Part shown: positions 18,190 through 27,193 of the stretch, one piece after another | Numbering within the stretch: position 1 is the stretch's first letter | Layout: every line of letters begins with the position of its first letter | Assembly: GCA_014621425.1 (NCBI GenBank) | Contig: JAANBB010000263.1 | Span: forward strand, 1 to 56,280 | Source of the DNA: Cylindrodendrum hubeiense | Taxonomy: Eukaryota > Ascomycota > Sordariomycetes > Hypocreales > Nectriaceae | DNA: 56,280 nt | Reading direction: 5' to 3' | Notes under the pieces: generated by a model | Seen by the model: only the letters and a program-made list of their open reading frames with translations | What the model was told of the DNA's origin: nothing | Databases searched by the model: none | Made by a program: the position numbers and the translations under genes

Positions 18190-21063
18190 TTAGAGACTTC
18201 ATAGCAGCAATAAGAGTACTATCATATTCTCTATAATAACAAGAGGTTTATATCAGTTCTATTTTCTATCAAGAGCTGAATTACTTCTCTACTTCCACGA
18301 TAAGAAGCGACAGCAAGACTACCATACTTTTCACTTGATACGAAGAGGTTTACCTCGGCTCTATTATCGATCAGGAGCTGAATAATCTCTCTATGTTCAA
18401 ACTCAGAAGCGGCTGCAAGAGCGCTGCCATGGTCTCCGCTCGAAAGATTCGCGTTAGCCCTATTATCAATCAGGAGCTGAACTATTTCCTATTCCCCCCC
18501 TTAGAAGCGAGAGCAAGAGCACTGTCGAGTTCTGGCCTCAACACGAGATTGACATCGGCCCCATTCTCAATTAGAAGTTCGGCGATTTCTCTCCACCCCC
18601 TATAGTAGCGGCAGCAAGAGGGGGACCTAGCTTCCACTTCTTCCACTTGATAGAGGCGGGTTAATTTGGATTCCTCGTCTTATAAGTGTCTGACAGATTG
18701 ATTTGTGGCCTGCGGTGGCAACGAGAACCAAGAGATTGTCGCCCAGTTGGTTTGTTTGCGGGAATGTGATTTCTGAGTTGTCCCACCAGTCGCGCAAGAC
18801 GATATAAAAGGAAAACCGGCGTATTGTAAAAGTGGCCGCGTATTCTAGGGATATTTCTTCATACTCAACCCCTCTTAATATATATATATATATAGAGATG
18901 ATTCTGGGATCTAGGATATAATCTTAGTCACATACCATTGCTAATGCCATCAACGATATTGGACACTGCTATCAAGAAAGATCTGTAGTAAATGCACTAG
19001 TGTAGTGTCTGCCTCTTTTCCCTTTTTGGCCAAGTGTTCCTCATAAGATTCGACATGGTTTGCCCAATGATGCCGCAGATACTGTTGAAACGGATGCTCC
19101 AGGTCAAATGGTAGTTCCGAGTTGGACTCATTATTCGAGCTCTTAGAATTGCCTCCGTTGGCCGGGTTCTTGTGTGTCTCAATCATAAGCCAGATACACA
19201 CCTTTGAAGACATACAGTGAGCCTGCTGAAGGCGCCAGTGGTTGTTCCCAAAATATTCCACCACCGAGAGGTGGGATAATCTCCACACTTTTCTCTGGGA
19301 GTCGAGGACGAGCATATTGTTGCACAAAGCCAGCAAGAACTATTCAGTGATCATACTAGCTAACTCGATGGGGTTTTGGTCAGAATCGATGCGGATTGCG
19401 GATAGAAGCTCGATAGTGCTTAGAGGTGTGCAGGCGCTCATTACCCACATGCAGGCACGGTCGACGATGATTTTCGCATGCTCATGTCTCGCAATTTTTC
19501 TGTAAATCTCGTCATAAGCATCTTTGAGCCTGGATGGAAGTGTTTCAAGTTTGCTCCGGATATCCTTTTCAGTTGGCAGTTCGAGGACTTGCTTAACCTG
19601 TAGGTATACCCACTAGAACCTAGCTGATTGGGAGCGACACCCTGAATGGTTCTCCCTCAGGTGAATCTTACATTCCCTGACTGCGGTCTAGGAGGATGCT
19701 TACGACCTCTTTTCGTAGTCTCGGTGATATCAGCCCCCATTGTCGAGGTCGATCTATCTCTTCATTGACAAACTTTTCGATCACCTTGATTGTCTGTACC
19801 CTGGATCTCGATGTTCGGTCGAGACTTGAAGTGTGTTTTGATCATCATTAGGCCGACTGGAGATGAAGACCTTGATCGACCGGTCGGATTTGGCCATGAG
19901 TTCTTGTATTTCCTGGATGTTCCTGGGTAGTATGAGGGAAGTGTGCTGCAAGTTTGGGAAGCTCTGCGACATTGATTCGATTTGAAAGATTGCATTCTTT
20001 TTCACAGTCATCTGCAGCTTGCTTTATATGTTCTAGACTCTCCGAGAGCGCGTTGATATGGCTTCGCACGGCGTCAAGTTTGAATGCGGCATCTATTTTG
20101 AGCTTGCTCTGCTGGCGTTGGAATGTAAACCCAAGAAACACTTGTGATTTCGCATAAGCTTGAACGATAGATGCCCTGGATCCTCTTAAGGTCATCTCAG
20201 TACGACGGAGGGTGGGATCTGGAGCCATGTATAGTTGCTGGTATGTGTCACATTGTACGAGGAGCGAGGCTACCTCGGCAATTCCAGCGAGGAGTTGACC
20301 TTTTAGGTCGCTATTGGCGATCAACAACTACAGAGGTCAGCTGGGCTCCTGAAATAGGTAGACCAATTAAGTTCTATGTCATCCAGATACAAGAAACTAT
20401 CAGGTCCGGGCAACTTACAACAAGAACAAATCGGACAGCAGCCCAGGGTAGGGCAGTATGGACAGGATCAAAGTTGACAGCAATGTCACCGATATTCGCA
20501 AATTTTCTCAATACAGACACGGAATTTTCGATAATACGGCGTGCCGTGCTGTCGTGCTGTTGTCCCTTGAATGCTGTGTCTATTTTCTCCTGGATGTCCA
20601 CGACCAACCCTTTTCTACTAGCAGAGTTGTGGTCTGGATTGCATGCGAACAAGTCCACATTCCGTCTTTCTGACTCTGTCAAAGACGCTAAGGCCTCGTC
20701 CCATAGGTCATAACTGTCAGCATATGGCCTTGGCGGTTCCGACTGGTGGAGGGCTTGTCCGGCGTGGCCTACCGGCGCCGGCGGGGCTAGGGTCGGCGGA
20801 ACAGCATCAGGACCTGGTTGGCGGGAGGACGTTGGAGGTATCTCAGCAGCGACGGCGGATATTGTTAACAGTGCAATCTGAGGTGTGACTTCATCTTCCG
20901 CTAGTGCGTGTCAGTCTGGCGATAGAGATCTCAAGATAGCGCGGAGTCTCGTACTGCTGGAGAGCCCCACAGGAAGGCCTTCGTCTGTTGGGACGTTGGA
21001 TTGCTCAGCGCCCTTCTCCTTGCGTCTTCGGCGCCATGCGCTCCAGGATAATGTTGGAGGCAT
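18190..21063 (-). pseudogene. DUF7708-NACHT-ankyrin NLR gene, inactivated
   Basis: Starts MPPTLSWSAWRRRR at 21063. A plausible intron then leads to DLWDEALASLTESERRNVD and the DUF7708-type N-terminal domain (about 20720-20000: WAAVRFVLV, LLIANSDLKGQLLAGIAEVASLL, SKLKIDAAFKLDAVRSHI). The text jumps straight from DDCEKE (about 20000) to MAKSDRSIKVFISSRPNDD (about 19850), so the Walker A and Walker B part of NACHT is missing. Downstream pieces IKTHFKSRPNIEIQGTDNQ, IEKFVNEEIDRPRQWG, VKQVLELPTEKDIRSKLETL, and LSHLSVVEYFGNNHW are in shifting frames. A TAG interrupts MITE/FLLALCNN (about 19340), and further shifts lead to DWWDNSEITFPQTNQLGDNLL (about 18780) and ankyrin repeats such as AELLIENGADVNLVL and IIQLLIDNRAEVNLF (18660-18190), again with shifts and a TAG. 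At least six lesions are seen, so no functional product is expected. Confidence 0.8.
18877..18894. repeat. (AT)n microsatellite
   Basis: Nine AT units in a row lie inside the putative intron between the NACHT-downstream part and the ankyrin linker of the NLR pseudogene. Confidence 0.9.
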
Positions 21064-21562
21064 GATCTCACAATTACAATTAATGATGCTGCACCAATGG
21101 TACAGAGTTACTATGGTGTGGTGAAGTGCGGAAGAAAACGCGACGCGCTGGGGAGATCGAGGGGCCCGATTATGCGGCACAAATGCGCCTTATCAGAGTG
21201 GGTAAGAGCCGGGGTGCTGTTGCGCGAGGCGTATTTCGAGTCGTTGCCTGTAACCTGCCTGAAAGCTGGACACAATTCAATTGAGCAGACTACATCACTC
21301 ACCTACCAAATATTAAGAGCGGTGGTTTGACTAATACTGGCTGCTACCCCACGTTCTGAAAGATGTCTCGAGCGCGATGAGGAAAAGCGCGACTAGAGAG
21401 CGACTCCTCTCACGTTCACTGTAGGGTGGTTTCTCTCAATTCCTGGCGTCTGGCCGATTTGAACCATCATCCAGTCACAGTTAATTAGGCGTCAGCTTAC
21501 ACAGCCACTCCCAGGGTTCAGGGTCGGCACCAAAATCCCACCAACACGAGACGGGACCAAAC

Positions 21563-21700
21563 CAATCTCGGAGTCGTCACTGGAATCGCAGTTGGAGCAT
21601 CTCCCTGCCACAAACCAGGACATACCACTCTCCAGGATTCTGAATCAAGAAATTATAATTGACTTTGTCAAAATTCAATCAAATCCATGGAGAGGGATTG
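21563..21700 (+). pseudogene. Duplicated fragment of the dynamin-like gene (stalk region)
   Basis: 138 nt that align without gaps to 23501-23638 inside the dynamin-like CDS, with about 17 mismatches by my count (about 88 percent identity). The matching part of the gene encodes SISESTLRLHFEHLAAT and IPNQEIIIDFVKMQSNSW. In this copy the upstream flank differs, and at 21700 it joins abruptly to the GCGCGCGGTT block that starts the promoter-like duplicate. It is too short to be a gene. Confidence 0.88.
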
Positions 21701-22101
21701 TTGGCGCGCGGTTAGGATGAACTTGCATGACCCGGACAGGACCTGCAGTAATCAGGGTCCCCATACAGATTGAGGGTTAGCTCGTTTTAGCTGTGGTTGT
21801 TGTGAACCAACAGATAATAAGAGAATACCAGATGTTAACGCCACCAACATCCAGTGTGAGGCATATCGACTCATGGTCAATTCTACCTCTCCTCGAAATC
21901 TATTTTCGAATCTTTCTCTTCGGCTCAAAAACACGGTATTTAAGCAAAATCTCAAGCACTCGCCACGTTTATTTGTGTTACCCGCCGTTCTACAATCATT
22001 TGCACCTACATCGTCTTCTATACACACCTCCACCAGCACAGCCTTGCTGCACCATTCTTCAACAAAACTACTTTGGAAAAAGGAACCGACATTTAGTGAC
22101 G
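21697..22101 (+). promoter_or_regulatory. Upstream region and leader of the dynamin-like gene (other copy at 13.3 kb)
   Basis: Aligns over about 230-300 nt with 13340-13570 (same orientation). The right part (about 21980-22101) is C/A-rich with many ACC/CACC runs, typical of a fungal 5' leader. An in-frame ATG at 21832 would add 90 residues of leader-like translation with no domain, so it is not taken as the start. Confidence 0.6.
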
Positions 22102-24594
22102 ATGGTGGGCTACGTGGATCTGGCTGGTACTTCGCTACCATCTATTGAATTTCCCAAAACAAGACTGCCTCTGCCCGCAATAGATTGGCTCAGTTACTTC
22201 TCATTCGGACATGTCGCCGAATTACCCAAATTCATCGTCATTGGGGATCGATCAACTGGGAAAAGTTCCGTCCTCCACGCCATATCTGGTATCGAGTTCC
22301 CAATCAAGTGTGATTTGGGTAGGCAGTTCATTACGGAGCTCATTTTCCAAAGGGAAAGGAGTCATCGCATTTTTGTCGAAGTCATCTCCGGTAGCACTGC
22401 AGGGGAATCTTCAACACCTGCCACAATCTCATTCGAATGGCCCTCTTTTGACAAAACGAGCATCTTGAAAATCACCAGTGAAGCTATTTCGAGAATAAGT
22501 CTCTTAGAGGCTAAGCTATCACAATGCGTTCTTCGCATCCATGTTTGTAGCCCCAAACTCACCCCACTCACACTCATCGATTTTCCTGGCTTCGTACCCA
22601 CCCCGCCATCCGATGAGCAACAGGATGAGCAAGAACTATTAGGCCAGCTCGCCGAAAACTACGTCAAAAACTCAAATAGTATCATCCTAGCAGTTTTAGC
22701 TGCCACTCCTACTACCACCGGTGCTGCTAAGCCGAAGGCTCTCCAGATGGCAAGGAAACACGACCCTATGGGAAAGCGGACTTTTGGGATCATCACGAGG
22801 CCTGAACTACTCATCAGAGGGTCTGAAAGTGAGTCAATTCTCCGAATTTGCAAATTCGTAGCACAGTTGGACAATCTTGTTCAGGGCTGGCACATCCTCC
22901 AAAGCAGATCGCACTTCGGAACACATGCCCATTCCAGTGAAAGAGATGCAATCGAAGCCAGGTTCATTCAAACGGAAGAATTGGCATTTCTACCTTTCAA
23001 AAGTCTTGGAACTCGCCACTTACGGGAGAAACTCAATAAAGTTCTTATTGAGCACACCGAAAATAAGTTACCGCAAATCATCGAAGCTATCCAATCGAAA
23101 ATGGCTGCTCTCGAAGCCCGACAAAGCAAGCTCAAGATCATGAGCATGAATGTCGAGGAAACTCGAGCCTACTTGACAGACACTGCGAAGAGTTTCCAGC
23201 AATTAGCATTCGATGCCACCCATGGGATATACAATGACACTTTTTTCGGCTCTGTATATGACAGTGAGAAGAAGCTTCGAGCACAAGTGCTAAATCTCAA
23301 CCGTGCCTTTGGTGCCACAATGTTGGCAAAAGGGGCAAAGTATATGGTCCAGCGGGATGACAAGGGGTCAGGGAGCGCTACAAGCGAAACCGGTCACAGA
23401 GATGAAAACGAAAAGACCCCGGGTCGTGAAACCAATCAAAACAAATACCCAGCGTATCTCCAACCGTTTTTGGACCTATATGTCTTCTCAGATCCTAAGT
23501 CAATCTCGGAGTCGACACTGAGATTGCATTTCGAGCATCTCGCTGCCACAAACCAGGGCCTCGCACTCTCCGGGATTCCGAATCAAGAAATTATAATTGA
23601 CTTCGTCAAAATGCAATCAAATTCATGGAGAGCGATTGCTGAGTGCCATATCGAGAATGTCACGAATTACGCCAAAAAGTTCACCGGAAAACTGCTCAGC
23701 AGCATTGTTGGTTCGGACAAGGGTATTGAAAAGGCGTTGATGGACAAAGTGGTTTGCCCGTTCTTTGATAAAAAGAAGGCTTTGATGACAGAAAAGGTGG
23801 AGGAGATCATACGACCATATGCTGAGGGCTACGCATTGCCCCACGAGACCGAGTTCCATGATGACCTCTCAAACCAGTCTTTTCGACGCTTGGTAGACGG
23901 TGTTTACGATTTTTTGGACGAGAGGCCGAGAAACCTGACGAACATGAAGACAGCGCTTCAAATGCTAGTCGATATTGAGACGTCTCAAAGCCGCAAGGGT
24001 AACACAAAAACGACAGTCGACATGGCGACGGCCCACTATGAGGTTAGAAGCAACCTCCAATGACTGTTTTCTTGAATCAACCAATGTCCTAACAGTTTGA
24101 ATCAGATGTCCCGTCGCAATTTCACTCAGAATATTGTCAACCTCGTCGTGGAGAGCTGTCTAATGCGACACATCCCGGAGATACTGACCGCAGAAGCTGT
24201 GGCCCAGATGGACGAATGCAGGTTGAGGGAGTTGGTACCGCAGTCACAGGAACTCCAAGACTCCCAGGAGCGGCAGCTTCAAATCTTGAACTCAACTCTT
24301 GAGCTCATTCAGGAACATGAAGCAGTAGAAAAAAAGAGCAGGGAGTATAACTACTATTTCTATCCGACAGGAATCGCAGAGCCAGATGACACTCATCAAG
24401 TTGACATCACTGCACCCAAGAACAACAAATCAGCCCCATGCCTTGGGGCTAGAACGTTTGATGGCAAAGTTATGAGAACTCCCAGTCCATATTCATCCAA
24501 TGGCGAGAGTGATAGCGGCAACAACACGCCGCCACCTCGAAATACCGGCGATGCGGCGGGCTGGGAACCCATCACTCCTAGGGCTTCTCCATAA
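22102..24594 (+). CDS. Dynamin-superfamily (Mx-like) GTPase with altered G2 and G4 motifs
   Basis: Two exons, 22102-24042 and 24106-24594 (63-nt intron GTTAGA...ATCAG), 809 residues. The G domain has G1 GDRSTGKSS (48-56), LIDFPGF as G3 (Asp160) and TRPE as G4 (232-235, where dynamins usually have TKxD). At the usual switch-I Thr, 20 residues after the G1 Lys, there is Arg74 (DLGRQFITEL instead of the common LCTRFATEL). Middle/stalk helices follow (LNRAFGATML, YPAYLQPFLDLY, SWRAIAECHIENVTNYAKKF), and across the intron a GED-like end (YEMSRRNFTQNIVNLVVESCLMRHIPEIL to EVLRELVPQ-type helix) with a polar tail. Family role: membrane remodelling or, for Mx-like members, antiviral defence. Whether this one still hydrolyses GTP is doubtful from G2/G4. 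Fragments of its upstream region and stalk are duplicated nearby. Confidence 0.85.
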
Positions 24595-25574
24595 AAGCGA
24601 AAAGTCGAGGCGTTTGAAGCTTGTTCGGCTTTTCCCAGCTCCCCTGATGGAACTAAATCTAGCGATCAAGATACAATGGAGAAATTTTTCGTTTTCGGCG
24701 CAATAAATTCACCAGTCTCGTAGGAGACCCCCAGCCAAGGAAAGAAATCCAGCCACCGGACACATTTCATAGCATAGCTAAAGAGAACTATTTCGAGATT
24801 ATTTATGGGAGTTATATTATGTTCAGTTAAGTTTATTTAGTTTTATCAAGAAACCTATGCCATCAGGCTCTCGAATGAAGTTCAACCCTATCTCGGTCCA
24901 TAAGCCTCAAAGATATCCAGGAATCGCACCCGGGAGATATTTAGCAAGGAAGCTTTATCTGAGACTTCGGAATAGATCGGTACACGTACATCTCATTATC
25001 ATCAGCTCATTTATTTGAGTGGCCATGCAGTGATTACGTAGACGTTGACGGGCGAATTCGTCCGGGCCGAACCACAGTGGCATGGAAAGTCTCCGAGCAT
25101 GACATAGTTGCTCCGGGTAGATCGAGAACAGCCGGGGTGCTGTGTCAGTGCTGATAGCCGCTAATGAGAGCGCCGTTAGTAATACCCCAGTCGGGTTTTC
25201 ATCGTCCAGATCGTCACCCACCGCCGCCCAGCCAGCTCGACGGCGAAGAACCTCTTCAACCTCTGCAAACTCATCTGTAGTGTAATAAACTGAATAATGG
25301 ACTATTGTCAGCTGGCTTCTTACTCTTTCACTGCGCACTTCATTTGATCGTGACTCGTTCCAATTGTCGCAGGGTCAAGTCGAGATCCGAGTCACCCGAC
25401 GGCGCGCTAAGCTAACTCCCGAATGCCTTCGGATGTTAGTGAGTCGGAGGCACAAGTCGCCGCAGTACCGAGAAGGGAATAAAAGCCACCACCAGACGGT
25501 CTCAGCCAACCTTTTTATTGCGATTTCTCATCATCCACACCGAATAAGCATTTACCCTCACAACCATCACCGCC
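24595..25574. other. Gap between dynamin-like and TMEM205-like genes
   Basis: 980 nt with no supported gene. It is AT-rich around 24770-24860. A minus-strand open frame at 24955-25338 (127 codons, no ATG start, no recognised domain) is left out as unsupported. GGGAATAAAAGCC near 25475 is TATA-like, about 95 nt upstream of the next start codon. Confidence 0.45.
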
Positions 25575-26154
25575 ATGGCAATCATCAGCATCCTGCAGAC
25601 CGTCTTCGGCAATCTGGCGCCCTTCCACCTTCTCTCCTTCTCCGCGCTCTTTGGCTCGCAGCTCTACCAGACCTTCGTCGTGACCAAGGTGGCCTTCACT
25701 ACGCTCCCTAGGCCCGCCTATATAAAATTCCAGAAGACAATCTTCCCCGTGTACTTCCATGGCCAGTCGCTGCTGCTCATCCTCACGGCGGTGACGTTCC
25801 CGACACACGGACCGTTGTCGCTGATCCAGCAAAAGAGCGATTGGATCCCGTTCGCCGTGTCGGGTGTTGCATCAACACTCAACTTCTTCATCTATGGGCC
25901 TAGGACACGTCAGTTGATGCTGGATCGGGCTCAGCAAGGTATGTTGAGAGTTCAGTGCATGAAGCAGCAAGCACTAACACAATATAGGGACGGTGGACGC
26001 CAAGGTAACCGGCTTGGATGGACCCAGTGAAGAAATGGCACTACTGAAGAAGAAGTTCTCGAGGTCCCATGCTATGTGCATTCATCTGAATCTGATATCG
26101 GTCGGGGCGCTCCTTTGGTACACCTGGAGGCTGGCCTCTCACCTCCAATATTGA
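25575..26154 (+). CDS. TMEM205-like (DUF4149) membrane protein
   Basis: Two exons, 25575-25938 and 25988-26154, with a 49-nt intron (GTATGT...ATATAG); 176 residues. Four hydrophobic segments: about 12-30 (LAPFHLLSFSALFGSQLY), 56-78 (FPVYFHGQSLLLILTAVTF), 92-108 (IPFAVSGVASTLNFFIY) and, in exon 2, about 153-170 (HLNLISVGALLWYTW). The conserved arrangement GSQLYQTFVV, LPRPAYIKFQ, FPVYF and NFFIYGPRTRQLMLDR, followed by KKKFSRSHAMCIHLN after the splice, matches the DUF4149/TMEM205 family. Its biochemical role in fungi is unknown; the human relative is linked to drug resistance. It converges on the methyltransferase gene with about 225 nt between stop codons. Confidence 0.88.
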
Positions 26155-26379
26155 GCTGGATCGACCAGTCAGTTGAATGAAACGATTGCGTGGCAAACAT
26201 CAATGAGCCAATCAATCTGATTAATTCGCCTCTTTAGATAGTCAAAAGATTGCTGGGTATCAGCTAGATTCGATACATTTGCCTCTCCGCTTCTTCACAA
26301 TTAGAATAACATTAACATTTCGTCAACAATGCATGGCCGCCTTTCGTCGTGGTTTCCTCGTATGTAGCCAGCCCACCTC

Positions 26380-27193
26380 TCAAGCCGAGGGCAGATAAAT
26401 CGCCATCTCCAGTCCTCCAGAATACGGCGTGGTGGTCGTCTTGAAGCCATTCTTCGGGTCATGAATGTACGCAAGCAGATCCTTATACAGTGGCTTAGCT
26501 CGTCCAGTGTTGTCCGCCAACACGATGGCTCCCCGTCTCAGTCGAGGCTTGATGATCTCCAGCGCCGGCAATGCTAGCGGAGTCCAGACTGTATCTGCGC
26601 ATTAGTACATCATCTCAGAATAAATCGGGATGGGAAGGTCACATACTGTCCAGCAGCAACATGTCAATCTCGTCGGGCATCCCCTCCTCCACCTTCAACG
26701 TCTCCCGCAAGTCGCCTTCCCGCACTTCAATCCATGGCTCGACCTCATCGCCCGCCTGCTTCCAATGCTCCCTCGCCTTCACGACCTTGGTCGGCTCCTT
26801 CTCAGTGCCGACGACCTTGCCCGTCACCGGCTTGCCCGTGATCGCCTTGGCATCCGCCACGTTCTGTCCGACTGCCAGCGCCAGGTAGATGGTGGAAACG
26901 CCGAAGCTGGTCCCAGCCTCAACGATGTTTCGCGCACCGATACTCCGCGCAAGGAGGTACATGAACTGGCACTTGTCCTCCTCGAGACTGACAAACTTGT
27001 CGCGCATGTGGTCGTCCGAAGCGGAGCTCCAATCAGTCCCCCAGATGAAGTAGCTCGCGAGACGGGTGAGGTAGAACCAGGTCTGGGACAAGGATTTCTC
27101 CTGCGCCTCTGACTGGGCGTGGAGCCTTTGAAGTAGTTCGTGAACGCGCGGAGTCGCCTCGACGGTCTGGGTAGCTACGGGCGGCTGAGCCAT
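26380..27193 (-). CDS. SAM-dependent O-methyltransferase (class I-like, Methyltransf_24 type)
   Basis: Two exons, 27193-26647 and 26588-26380, with a 58-nt intron (GTATGT...TACAG); 251 residues. The splice restores LLLDIWTPLALPALEIIKP, a family signature. The SAM-binding motif is IVEAGTSFGVSTIYLALAV (about 88-106), with VVGTEKEP as the acidic second motif near 127 and EGDLRETL near 163. The motif DMLLLD around 178 is the metal/SAM-side Asp region, followed by RRGAIVLADNTGRAKP. Bacterial and fungal relatives include caffeoyl-CoA/catechol-type O-methyltransferases, but the acceptor cannot be read. No biosynthetic cluster genes (PKS, NRPS, P450) are next to it. Confidence 0.85.

Noticed and set aside
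21793..22101. Extended N-terminus of the dynamin-like protein from the in-frame ATG at 21832
   Set aside because: The translation has no domain, the DNA is leader-like and duplicated at 13.3 kb without a gene, and the ATG at 22102 precedes the family-like sequence.
13291..24600. CRISPR array, integron or prophage-type defence island
   Set aside because: The DNA is fungal: spliced genes, no direct-repeat/spacer array and no prokaryotic gene layout.
24955..25338. 127-codon minus-strand open frame
   Set aside because: No ATG start, no known domain and no splice partner seen.
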